A stretch of 7,372 bases of DNA from Blautia sp. (GTDB lineage Bacteria; Bacillota; Clostridia; Lachnospirales; Lachnospiraceae): NCBI GenBank assembly GCA_017420455.1, contig JAFOJB010000106.1:1-7372 (forward strand), read 5' to 3'. Positions 1 through 5,645 of the stretch are shown in pieces; position 1 is the first letter of the stretch; the number at the start of each line of letters is the position of its first letter. Below the pieces are notes generated by a model. That model did no database searches. It was not told the origin of the DNA and worked only from the letters and a program-made list of their open reading frames with translations. Both the position numbers and the translations under genes were made by a program.

Positions 1-99
1 GCCATGTCCACCCTCTCGATCGTTCCGGCTACGATCCTGTTCCTCTTCTTCCAGAAATCCCTGGTAGAAGGAATCGCAAGCTCCGGTATCAAGGGATAA
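1..99 (+). CDS. carbohydrate ABC transporter permease, MalG-type (3' end only)
   Basis: Frame 1 is open from the window edge to a TAA at 97-99, giving the last 32 residues of a protein whose start lies outside the window. The visible end combines a hydrophobic stretch (STLSIVPATILFLFF) with QKSLVEGIASSGIKG, the conserved C-terminus of MalG-family binding-protein-dependent permeases, where Q-K-x-(L/F)-V-x-G-I and a terminal K-G are typical. Such permeases form half of the membrane channel of a carbohydrate ABC importer and pair with a second permease and an extracellular solute-binding protein. The following gene is a predicted alpha-galacturonidase, so the likely cargo is a short galacturonate-containing oligosaccharide, as in LplABC/YtcP-type systems; that substrate is inferred from context only. 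A hairpin follows 13 bases after the stop. Family assignment is fairly sure despite the short visible part. Confidence 0.85.
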   Translation, partial: AMSTLSIVPATILFLFFQKSLVEGIASSGIKG

Positions 100-112
100 C
101 GTTTCATCCGAA

Positions 113-149
113 GGGCGCGGGAAAACATAGTGGTGTTTTCGCCGCGCTC
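113..149 (+). terminator. intercistronic hairpin after the permease gene (attenuator or mRNA-end stabiliser)
   Basis: Positions 113-126 pair with 135-149: GCGCGG (115-120) with CCGCGC (142-147), then GAAAAC (121-126) with GTTTTC (135-140), leaving G141 bulged and an 8-base loop at 127-134. G113-C149 and a G114-U148 wobble extend the stem. The T-rich tract after it is weak (TGTATTTT starting at 154), so full termination is doubtful. A stable stem between a transporter gene and a hydrolase gene in one operon could protect the upstream message from 3' decay or reduce read-through, lowering hydrolase relative to transporter. The role is inference; the pairing is visible. Confidence 0.45.
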
Positions 150-190
150 CGGCTGTATTTTCAGACCTGTTTCCAGAAAGGCAGAATAAA

Positions 191-1594
191 ATGAAATACC
201 AAGACGGCAAAATGAGAGAGATCCAGATTGCCTACATCGGCGGCGGTTCCCGCGGATGGGCCTGGACCTTTATGACAGACCTGGCACTTGACGACGAGAT
301 CAGCGGCACCATCCGTCTTTACGACATCGATGAAGAGGCCGCGAAAAAGAACGCGCAGATCGGAAATCATCTGATGAGCCGCCCCGATGCAAAAGGGGAA
401 TGGGACTTTACCGTATGCAGCAGCCTCCAGGAGGCGCTTACCGGCTGCAACTTTGTCGTGATCTCCATACTCCCCGGCACCTTTGACGAAATGGAATCGG
501 ACGTCCATATGCCTGAAAGGCTGGGCGTCTACCAGTCTGTCGGCGATACCGCCGGCCCCGGCGGGATGATCCGCGCTCTCCGGACGATCCCCATGTTCGT
601 GGAGATTGCCGAAGCGGTCCGCTCCTTTGCGCCGGACGCCTGGGTGATCAACTATACCAACCCCATGTCCCTCTGCGTCAGAACCCTGTACGATGTCTTT
701 CCAAAGATCAAGGCCTTTGGCTGCTGCCATGAGGTCTTCGGAACCCAGAAGGTTCTCCGGGGCATCTACGAAGCACAGACCGGAGATCATGTGGAGGACT
801 GGCATGATATCCTTGTAAACGTGATCGGGATCAACCATTTCACCTGGTTCACCGAAGCCTCCTACCGGGATGTGGATCTTTTCCCCGTCTACAAAAGCTA
901 CATCGACAGCCATTTTGCGGAGGGGTATCAGCTGGAGGGAGAAAACTGGATGAATTCCCATTTTGCCTGCATGCACCGGGTCAAAATGGACCTGTTCAAC
1001 CGCTACGGGCTCATTGCGGCGGCAGGGGACAGGCATCTGGCAGAATTCATGCCGGGAGATGAGTATCTGAAGGATCCGGAGACCGTAAAGAGCTGGATGT
1101 ACAGCCTGACCACCGTTGCCTGGAGAAAGCAGGATCTGCAGGAGAGGCTCGACAGAAGCCAGCGTCTTATCGAGGGAAAAGAAGAGATCGAGCTTGCCCC
1201 CACCGGCGAGGAAGGAATCCTTCTCATCAAGGCGCTCTGCGGTCTTTCCCGTTTTATCAGCAATGTCAACATTCCCAACACTTTCCTGCAGATCCCGAAT
1301 CTCCCCGCCACAGCGGTAGTGGAGACCAACGCCGTCTTCTGCCGGGATTCCATCCGCCCGCTGATCGCAGGGGATGTTCCCGAAAAGCTGAAGGAGCTGC
1401 TCCTTCCGCATCTGCAGAATCATGAGCTCACCTACAGGGCCGCCAGGACCTGCGACAGGGAGCTGGTGGTACGGGCCTTCCTCAATGACCCATTGATCAA
1501 AGGCCACCATTGCGCAGAGGCGGATGTCCGTTCCCTGGTGGACGACATGATCGGCGCAACGCTGGCGTATCTGCCGGAGGGATGGAAAAAATAA
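191..1594 (+). CDS. GH4 family alpha-galacturonidase (LplD-type, CHEV motif)
   Basis: A 467-residue NAD+- and divalent-metal-dependent glycoside hydrolase of family 4, usual length for the family. The N-terminus carries a Rossmann dinucleotide site (IAYIGGGSRGWAWT, about residues 13-26) with acidic D45/D47 after strand 2. Further family motifs are GDTAGPGGMIRALRTIP (118-134), NYTNP (154-158), CHEV (C179-V182, bases 725-736), GINHF (213-217) and GDRHL (279-283). GH4 enzymes use a redox-assisted elimination mechanism, with the Cys and His of the CH motif holding the metal. CHEV is the variant reported for alpha-galacturonidases such as Bacillus LplD, in contrast to the melibiase and phospho-glycosidase variants, so release of galacturonate from short oligogalacturonides is predicted. 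There is no signal peptide, so it acts in the cytosol. The start at 191 has AGAAAGG upstream (about 175-181); the ATG at 212 lacks a Shine-Dalgarno sequence. It lies between a sugar permease and a GH28 gene, which supports the substrate call. Confidence 0.9.
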   Translation: MKYQDGKMREIQIAYIGGGSRGWAWTFMTDLALDDEISGTIRLYDIDEEAAKKNAQIGNHLMSRPDAKGEWDFTVCSSLQEALTGCNFVVISILPGTFDEMESDVHMPERLGVYQSVGDTAGPGGMIRALRTIPMFVEIAEAVRSFAPDAWVINYTNPMSLCVRTLYDVFPKIKAFGCCHEVFGTQKVLRGIYEAQTGDHVEDWHDILVNVIGINHFTWFTEASYRDVDLFPVYKSYIDSHFAEGYQLEGENWMNSHFACMHRVKMDLFNRYGLIAAAGDRHLAEFMPGDEYLKDPETVKSWMYSLTTVAWRKQDLQERLDRSQRLIEGKEEIELAPTGEEGILLIKALCGLSRFISNVNIPNTFLQIPNLPATAVVETNAVFCRDSIRPLIAGDVPEKLKELLLPHLQNHELTYRAARTCDRELVVRAFLNDPLIKGHHCAEADVRSLVDDMIGATLAYLPEGWKK

Positions 1595-1637
1595 GGATCC
1601 TGCAGCCGGAGGACCGGGTTCCTTCCGGAACGGATCC
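1595..1637 (+). other. imperfect inverted repeat between the GH4 and GH28 genes
   Basis: The 73-base gap after the GH4 stop holds GGATCC at 1595-1600 and again at 1632-1637. Because GGATCC is self-complementary the two copies can pair, and inside them CCGGA (1606-1610) can pair with TCCGG (1624-1628), giving a stem interrupted by unequal internal loops (5 and 3 bases). No T tract follows, so this is not an intrinsic terminator. It may be a modest intercistronic mRNA structure or chance in G+C-rich sequence. Confidence 0.25.
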
Positions 1638-1654
1638 TGAGGATATCGGCATCG

Positions 1655-1661
1655 AAGGAGG
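1655..1661 (+). promoter_or_regulatory. strong ribosome binding site of the GH28 gene
   Basis: AAGGAGG at 1655-1661 lies 6 bases before the ATG at 1668. It is the closest match to the anti-Shine-Dalgarno consensus in the window, it fixes the start of the GH28 gene, and it implies efficient translation relative to the GH4 gene ahead of it. Confidence 0.85.
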
Positions 1662-1667
1662 ACTTCT

Positions 1668-2972
1668 ATGTATAATGTTCTGGATTTCGGAGCCGCAGGC
1701 GATGGCGTCACTCTGGATACAGAGGCCATACAGGCGGCTCTGGACACCTGCTGCCAGAAGGGCGGCGGCACGGTTCTGCTGCCCGGCGGCCATATCTATA
1801 AAAGCGGCTCCCTGATCATCGGCTCCGATACGGAGCTTCATCTGGAGAGCGGCGCAGTGCTGCGGGGGAGCGACCGTCTGGAGGATTACCGGAAATTCGC
1901 GGACCTGGATACCACAAGGCTCGTCCCCTCCTATGTCAACTGCGAGTATGCCGGAAAGCCGGCCAATTACTTTCTCTTCGCGGCCGGGGCCGAAAATGTC
2001 CGGATCACCGGCTATGGCACCATCGACGGATCGGAAGAGATCTACTACGGAGACCAGGACCGGTATTTCATCGACGGCGCCTGGTATCCCAGAACGCCGC
2101 TCCTCTTTCTGGAGGATATCCGGCATCTGACGGTGAAGGATGTGACCCTTACAAGGTCCGGTTTCTGGACTCTGCACATGGTCGGCTGCAAGGATGTTCT
2201 GGTGGACGGCATCCGCATCCTGAACAACCTGCGGATGGCCAACTGTGACGGCATCGATCCGGATCACTGCCAGAATGTGCGCATCGTGAACTGCCATATT
2301 GAATCCGCCGACGACAATATCGTTCTGAAGACCTCCGGCGCCTACAGACAGTACGGGCCGACGGAGAACGTCGTCATCAGCAACTGCACCCTCCGCTCCA
2401 CCAGCGCCGCCATCAAATTCGGGACCGAGAGCGAGAGCGACTTCCGGAATATCCTGGTGGACAACTGCGTGATCACCGGCTCCCACAGGGCGGTTTCCCT
2501 GCAGCTGCGGGATCTGGGGAATATCGAAAATGTACAGATTTCAAACCTGATCATCGAGAACCGGCGGTTTGCCCCGAACTACTGGGGGCGGGGCGAGGCC
2601 ATCGCCATCACGGCGCTGGAACGCCACAAGGGGCTCGGCGTGGGAAAGATCCGGAATATCCGGATCCGGAACGTGCAGAGCACCGGAGAGAACGGGATCT
2701 TCCTCTATGGAATGGAGGAGAATCCCATTGAAGACGTGCAGCTTGAGAATATCCAGATGACGCTGAAAAAGGTCTCCAGATGGCCGGTGGACGGGTATGA
2801 TCTTCGTCCCTGCGACGGGGACGGCACTCTGGAAAGCCCCGTCTACGGCGTCTACGCTCACGGTGTTCGCGGTCTGGAGCTTAAAAACGTAACTGTGGCG
2901 ACAGACGGCTCCCTCGGGGGTGCCTACGGCGGGGAAATCCATGATTCCGGTGCAGAAAGCACATTTCGATAA
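1668..2972 (+). CDS. GH28-fold (polygalacturonase-like) right-handed beta-helix protein, cytosolic
   Basis: A 434-residue protein. The first 70 residues (YNVLDFGAAGDGVTLDTEAI, then KGGGTVLLPGG, then LHLESGAVLRGS) match the standard opening of GH28/pectate-lyase-3 beta-helix proteins, followed by many beta-helix coils. The active-site strand NCDGIDP (192-198) matches the GH28 N-T-D motif, and SADDN (213-217) supplies the D-D pair, so all three catalytic aspartates (D194, D215, D216) are present. The segment where canonical polygalacturonases carry G-H-G reads STSAAIKFG (244-252), with no His, and the R-I-K motif is also absent (SLQLR, 277-281). An activity on a modified or rhamnose/uronate-containing pectin oligomer is therefore more likely than plain endo-polygalacturonase. 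No signal peptide is seen, which suggests cytosolic trimming of imported oligomers together with the GH4 enzyme. The ATG at 1668 is set by a strong AAGGAGG. The next gene begins 17 bases after the stop. Confidence 0.85.
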   Translation: MYNVLDFGAAGDGVTLDTEAIQAALDTCCQKGGGTVLLPGGHIYKSGSLIIGSDTELHLESGAVLRGSDRLEDYRKFADLDTTRLVPSYVNCEYAGKPANYFLFAAGAENVRITGYGTIDGSEEIYYGDQDRYFIDGAWYPRTPLLFLEDIRHLTVKDVTLTRSGFWTLHMVGCKDVLVDGIRILNNLRMANCDGIDPDHCQNVRIVNCHIESADDNIVLKTSGAYRQYGPTENVVISNCTLRSTSAAIKFGTESESDFRNILVDNCVITGSHRAVSLQLRDLGNIENVQISNLIIENRRFAPNYWGRGEAIAITALERHKGLGVGKIRNIRIRNVQSTGENGIFLYGMEENPIEDVQLENIQMTLKKVSRWPVDGYDLRPCDGDGTLESPVYGVYAHGVRGLELKNVTVATDGSLGGAYGGEIHDSGAESTFR

Positions 2973-2989
2973 ACAAAGGAAGGTAGAAA

Positions 2990-4429
2990 ATGTCTGTAAC
3001 ATCTGAACAGAACCGGCAGCATATCATGCAGAATATCCTCCTGAACATCATGCAGAACATGAAGGAGGGCATCATGACCATAGGGTTTGACGGGACCATC
3101 ACCTATGCGAACCCCGCTGTCCACACGATCCTTGGTTTTCCGGAGGGCATGCTTACCGGCCGTATATTTGCCAGCCTGTTTTTCCAGAATTCAGAGAACG
3201 ACGCCTTCTCCCAGATGGTACTGGATGCCATCTACAGCAGGTCCCTGTCCCATGAGGAGGTCATTCCCTATACCATAGACCACAACATAAAGCATCTCCG
3301 TGTGGTTTCCTCCTTTCTTTCCGAAGAAGGGAAGCACATCGGCGTCATCCTGGTCATCGGGGATCTGAGCGAGCTGATGGCCCTGCGGGACGCGGTAAGC
3401 TACATGGAGCAGATCCAAGCGCTGAATACCAGACTGGAAATGCGGAACAAGCTCCTGGAAGAGACCTTCGGGCGTTTTCTTTCCGACGAGATCGTCCGCC
3501 AGCTTCTGGAAACGCCCAACGGACTTGCCCTGGGTGGAAAGAAGCAGAACCTCACCATCATGATGAGCGATCTCCGCGGGTTTACGGCTCTTTCGGAGCA
3601 GATGGACGCCGCCGACCTGCTCTGTCTGCTGAATCATTATCTCGGGGAAATGACAGAAGTGATCCAGAACCGGAATGGTACGATCATAGAGTTTATCGGG
3701 GACGGTATCCTTGCCATATTCGGCGCTCCTCTGCCGGACGACGCCCACGCCGTCCATGCTGTCGCGGCTGCTCTGGAAATGCAGACCCGGATGGCAGACA
3801 TCAACCGCTGGAACACGGAAAGGAATTATCCTTCCCTTCAGATGGGGATCGGTATCCATACCGGAGAAGTGATCGTGGGAAATATCGGTTCTGAAAAACG
3901 GACAAAGTACGGCGTCGCGGGAAGCCACGTGAACCTTTGCGGACGGATCGAAAGCTACACTGTCGGCGGACAGATCCTGATTTCCTCCGATGTCCGAAGA
4001 GAACTCTCTGCTTCCCTGGAGGCCGCGAATTCCCTGGAGGTCGCGAAGGAAATGACGGTTTTTCCGAAGGGCTCCCAAAGTCCTCTGGAGCTTTCTGATG
4101 TCATAGGAATCGGGGCACCCTACAACCTGTCCATTCCGGCCGCCACGCTCTCGCCGGCATACTTCTCGAAGCCGGTTCCTGTATGCTTTTACAAGCTGGA
4201 CGGCAAGCGCGGCCTCGCGGAACGGTTTTACGCAGGCCTGGCGGCTTCCGGAATGAACTCGGGAATCCTGGATACCCAGACCCATCTGGAGCTTTTCGAC
4301 AATATCCAGATCGACGCCGACGGGAAGCTCTACGCCAAGATCATGGAGAAAAAGCCGGACGGTTACCTGATCCAGTACACCTCGGTCCCCGAGAATTTTA
4401 AAGCATGGCTGTCGAATATCCGGAAATAA
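2990..4429 (+). CDS. PAS domain-linked class III nucleotide cyclase (predicted guanylate-type)
   Basis: A 479-residue soluble protein without membrane segments. Residues about 13-125 form a PAS sensor domain (EGIMTIGFDGTITYANPAVHTILG; closing GVILVIGDLSE), followed by a helical, coiled-coil-like linker (130-175, with FGRFLSDEIV as in many bacterial cyclases). The class III catalytic domain spans about 183-340. Metal-binding aspartates are D194 (SDLRGFT) and D238 (FIGDG); transition-state residues are N315 and R319 (VNLCGRIE), so the site looks complete and should act as a homodimer. The residue that is Lys in adenylate cyclases (KFIGD) is E234 here, and the usual Thr/Asp position before VxG is G308. 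Glu at the first position is the guanylate-cyclase pattern, so cGMP is the favoured product, though cAMP cannot be excluded. Residues about 365-479 form a separate C-terminal domain, possibly PilZ-like. AAAGGAAGG (2975-2983) sets the start. It follows the GH28 gene by 17 bases and is probably cotranscribed. Confidence 0.88.
   Translation: MSVTSEQNRQHIMQNILLNIMQNMKEGIMTIGFDGTITYANPAVHTILGFPEGMLTGRIFASLFFQNSENDAFSQMVLDAIYSRSLSHEEVIPYTIDHNIKHLRVVSSFLSEEGKHIGVILVIGDLSELMALRDAVSYMEQIQALNTRLEMRNKLLEETFGRFLSDEIVRQLLETPNGLALGGKKQNLTIMMSDLRGFTALSEQMDAADLLCLLNHYLGEMTEVIQNRNGTIIEFIGDGILAIFGAPLPDDAHAVHAVAAALEMQTRMADINRWNTERNYPSLQMGIGIHTGEVIVGNIGSEKRTKYGVAGSHVNLCGRIESYTVGGQILISSDVRRELSASLEAANSLEVAKEMTVFPKGSQSPLELSDVIGIGAPYNLSIPAATLSPAYFSKPVPVCFYKLDGKRGLAERFYAGLAASGMNSGILDTQTHLELFDNIQIDADGKLYAKIMEKKPDGYLIQYTSVPENFKAWLSNIRK
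4013..4048 (+). repeat. in-frame 18-base tandem duplication in the cyclase gene
   Basis: Two adjacent 18-base units, 4013-4030 and 4031-4048, are identical at 16 of 18 positions (differences at unit positions 11 and 18). They encode SLEAAN followed by SLEVAK (residues 342-353), in the stretch just after the catalytic domain. This looks like a recent slippage or duplication that added one helical turn and a half between the cyclase and C-terminal domains. Confidence 0.7.
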
Positions 4430-4446
4430 GAAGGAATACGGTATAT

Positions 4447-5526
4447 ATGTTTAAAATTTCATTTTCCAATCCTATCATTAAAACAGATATGGAAGAAATC
4501 TTTCTCAATGTTCCGGAAAGCACCAGACTATTTCACAAAAAGATATATATCTCTGGAGCATCCGGAATGATTGCGTCATATCTTGTATCGTTTTTTATCT
4601 GGCTTAACGAAGAACAGAATGCGGGAATCGAAATATATGCAGGAATACGAAACGGGCAGAAGTGCGATTTAAGATTTGGAGAATATGCAAAAAAAAGCTG
4701 CTTTCACCTGATACAGAAAGATGTTCTTTTCCCGCTGCCAGACGATGTTCAGCCTGACTACGTGATTCATGCTGCCAGTCTGGCAAGTCCGCAGTATTAT
4801 GGTCTTTACCCGGTAGAAACAATGCTGCCGAATGTAGTGGGAACATATCAGCTGCTGGAATACGCGCGAAATCATGATGTGGACGGATTTCTGTTTTTCA
4901 GCTCCGGCGCTGTTTATGGAACTGCTGAAGGTTCAGTGTCAATCAGCGAGAACTCCATCGGGCTGTTAGATTATCTTGCCAGAGGGAATTCTTATGGCGA
5001 AAGTAAACGATGCGGAGAAGCATTATGCTTTTCCTATAGTGATGAATATCATGTGCCTGTAAAAATCGCAAGAATTCATCACACATACGGACCTACGATC
5101 GACATCGACAATGATTCCAGAGTCTTTTCTGAATTTGTCGGAAATATTGTAAAATATCAGGATATCGTGATCAAAAGCAGCGGGGAAAGCAAACGGGCTT
5201 TCTGCTACATTACTGATACAATATCTGCCCTCTTAATCATTCTGTTAAACGGGAAAAACGGTGAAGCATATAATGTTGGAAATCCGGATGAGTACATCCG
5301 TATCCGTGATCTGGCAGCTGTATTGACTTCCCTTTTCCCGGAACGCAATCTTTCGGCAAAATTTGAAAAACGACAGAACGATGCATATGTTTCAAGCCCC
5401 AATTCGCGTCTGGTTCCACTGGATGTCGGCAGGCTCAAAGGGCTTGGCTGGGAAAACAAGGTCAGCATCAAAGAAGGGTTCATGAGAACTGTCCAGGCAA
5501 TAGAGTATGAGAAAAGACAGGTTTAA
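4447..5526 (+). CDS. NAD-dependent epimerase/dehydratase (extended SDR, nucleotide-sugar type)
   Basis: From the ATG at 4447 this is 359 residues. After about 30 leading residues come the Rossmann motif GASGMIAS (37-44), HAASLASP (108-115), SSGAVYG (152-158), the catalytic YGESK (Y183, K187), and the C-terminal signatures IHHTYGPT (210-217), RAFCYITDT (250-258) and EAYNVGNP (273-280). This is the layout of extended SDRs acting on nucleotide sugars, such as UDP-glucuronate decarboxylases and dTDP-sugar 4,6-dehydratases; the exact substrate cannot be read from sequence. An earlier in-frame ATG at 4405 lies inside the cyclase gene without a ribosome site, while AGAAGGA (4429-4435) precedes 4447, so 4447 is preferred. 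The gene is much more A+T-rich than its neighbours: 14 of 60 G+C at 4441-4500 and 24 of 60 at 5041-5100, against 33 of 60 at 3541-3600 in the cyclase. That suggests separate origin. It likely belongs with the convergent glycosyltransferase module rather than with pectin use. Confidence 0.85.
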   Translation: MFKISFSNPIIKTDMEEIFLNVPESTRLFHKKIYISGASGMIASYLVSFFIWLNEEQNAGIEIYAGIRNGQKCDLRFGEYAKKSCFHLIQKDVLFPLPDDVQPDYVIHAASLASPQYYGLYPVETMLPNVVGTYQLLEYARNHDVDGFLFFSSGAVYGTAEGSVSISENSIGLLDYLARGNSYGESKRCGEALCFSYSDEYHVPVKIARIHHTYGPTIDIDNDSRVFSEFVGNIVKYQDIVIKSSGESKRAFCYITDTISALLIILLNGKNGEAYNVGNPDEYIRIRDLAAVLTSLFPERNLSAKFEKRQNDAYVSSPNSRLVPLDVGRLKGLGWENKVSIKEGFMRTVQAIEYEKRQV

Positions 5527-5549
5527 CGCAGAAGAGACTGCTTGTACCT

Positions 5550-5609
5550 GAACGAGGGGCCGGTATTCCGTTTCATTTTTGATTAAAACGGAATGCCGGT
5601 CCCTCGTTC
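5550..5609 (+). terminator. long hairpin between convergent genes (terminator-like)
   Basis: Bases 5550-5573 and 5586-5609 form 24-nt arms around a 12-base loop. In + strand RNA all 24 positions pair, two of them as G-U wobbles (G5559-U5600 and U5564-G5595); in - strand RNA those two would be C/A mismatches. It lies 23 bases after the SDR stop and 36 bases before the end of the convergent glycosyltransferase gene, the place expected for a transcription end. No clear T tract follows on either strand, so classical intrinsic termination is not certain. It may be an RNA 3'-end stabiliser or a repeat element. Confidence 0.6.
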
Positions 5610-5645
5610 CATAGCATCATTTTACGGCAAAACGAAGAAGAGCAT

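Noticed and set aside
161..1771. Long 536-codon open frame antisense to the GH4 gene
   Set aside because: It overlaps a GH4 gene with all family motifs, has no recognisable protein motif, and is the expected shadow of G+C-rich codon use.
1497..2486. 329-codon - strand frame across the GH4/GH28 junction
   Set aside because: It is antisense to two well-supported genes, shows no family resemblance and has no ribosome site.
2648..2671. Repeated GATCCGGA/ATCCGG palindromic pattern in the GH28 gene
   Set aside because: It is explained by coding of the repetitive I-R-N / I-R-I-R-N beta-helix coils, not by a separate DNA element.
3191..4285. 364-codon - strand frame inside the cyclase gene
   Set aside because: The + strand has complete PAS and cyclase domains here; the antisense frame shows no motifs.
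4405..4446. Extended N-terminus of the SDR starting inside the cyclase gene
   Set aside because: There is no Shine-Dalgarno before the ATG at 4405. The added 14 residues are just the cyclase end read in another frame, whereas the ATG at 4447 has AGAAGGA upstream.
4430..5526. Insertion sequence or integron cassette explanation for the A+T-rich segment
   Set aside because: No transposase, flanking inverted repeats or target-site duplication is visible; the hairpin at 5550-5609 has no partner on the left side.
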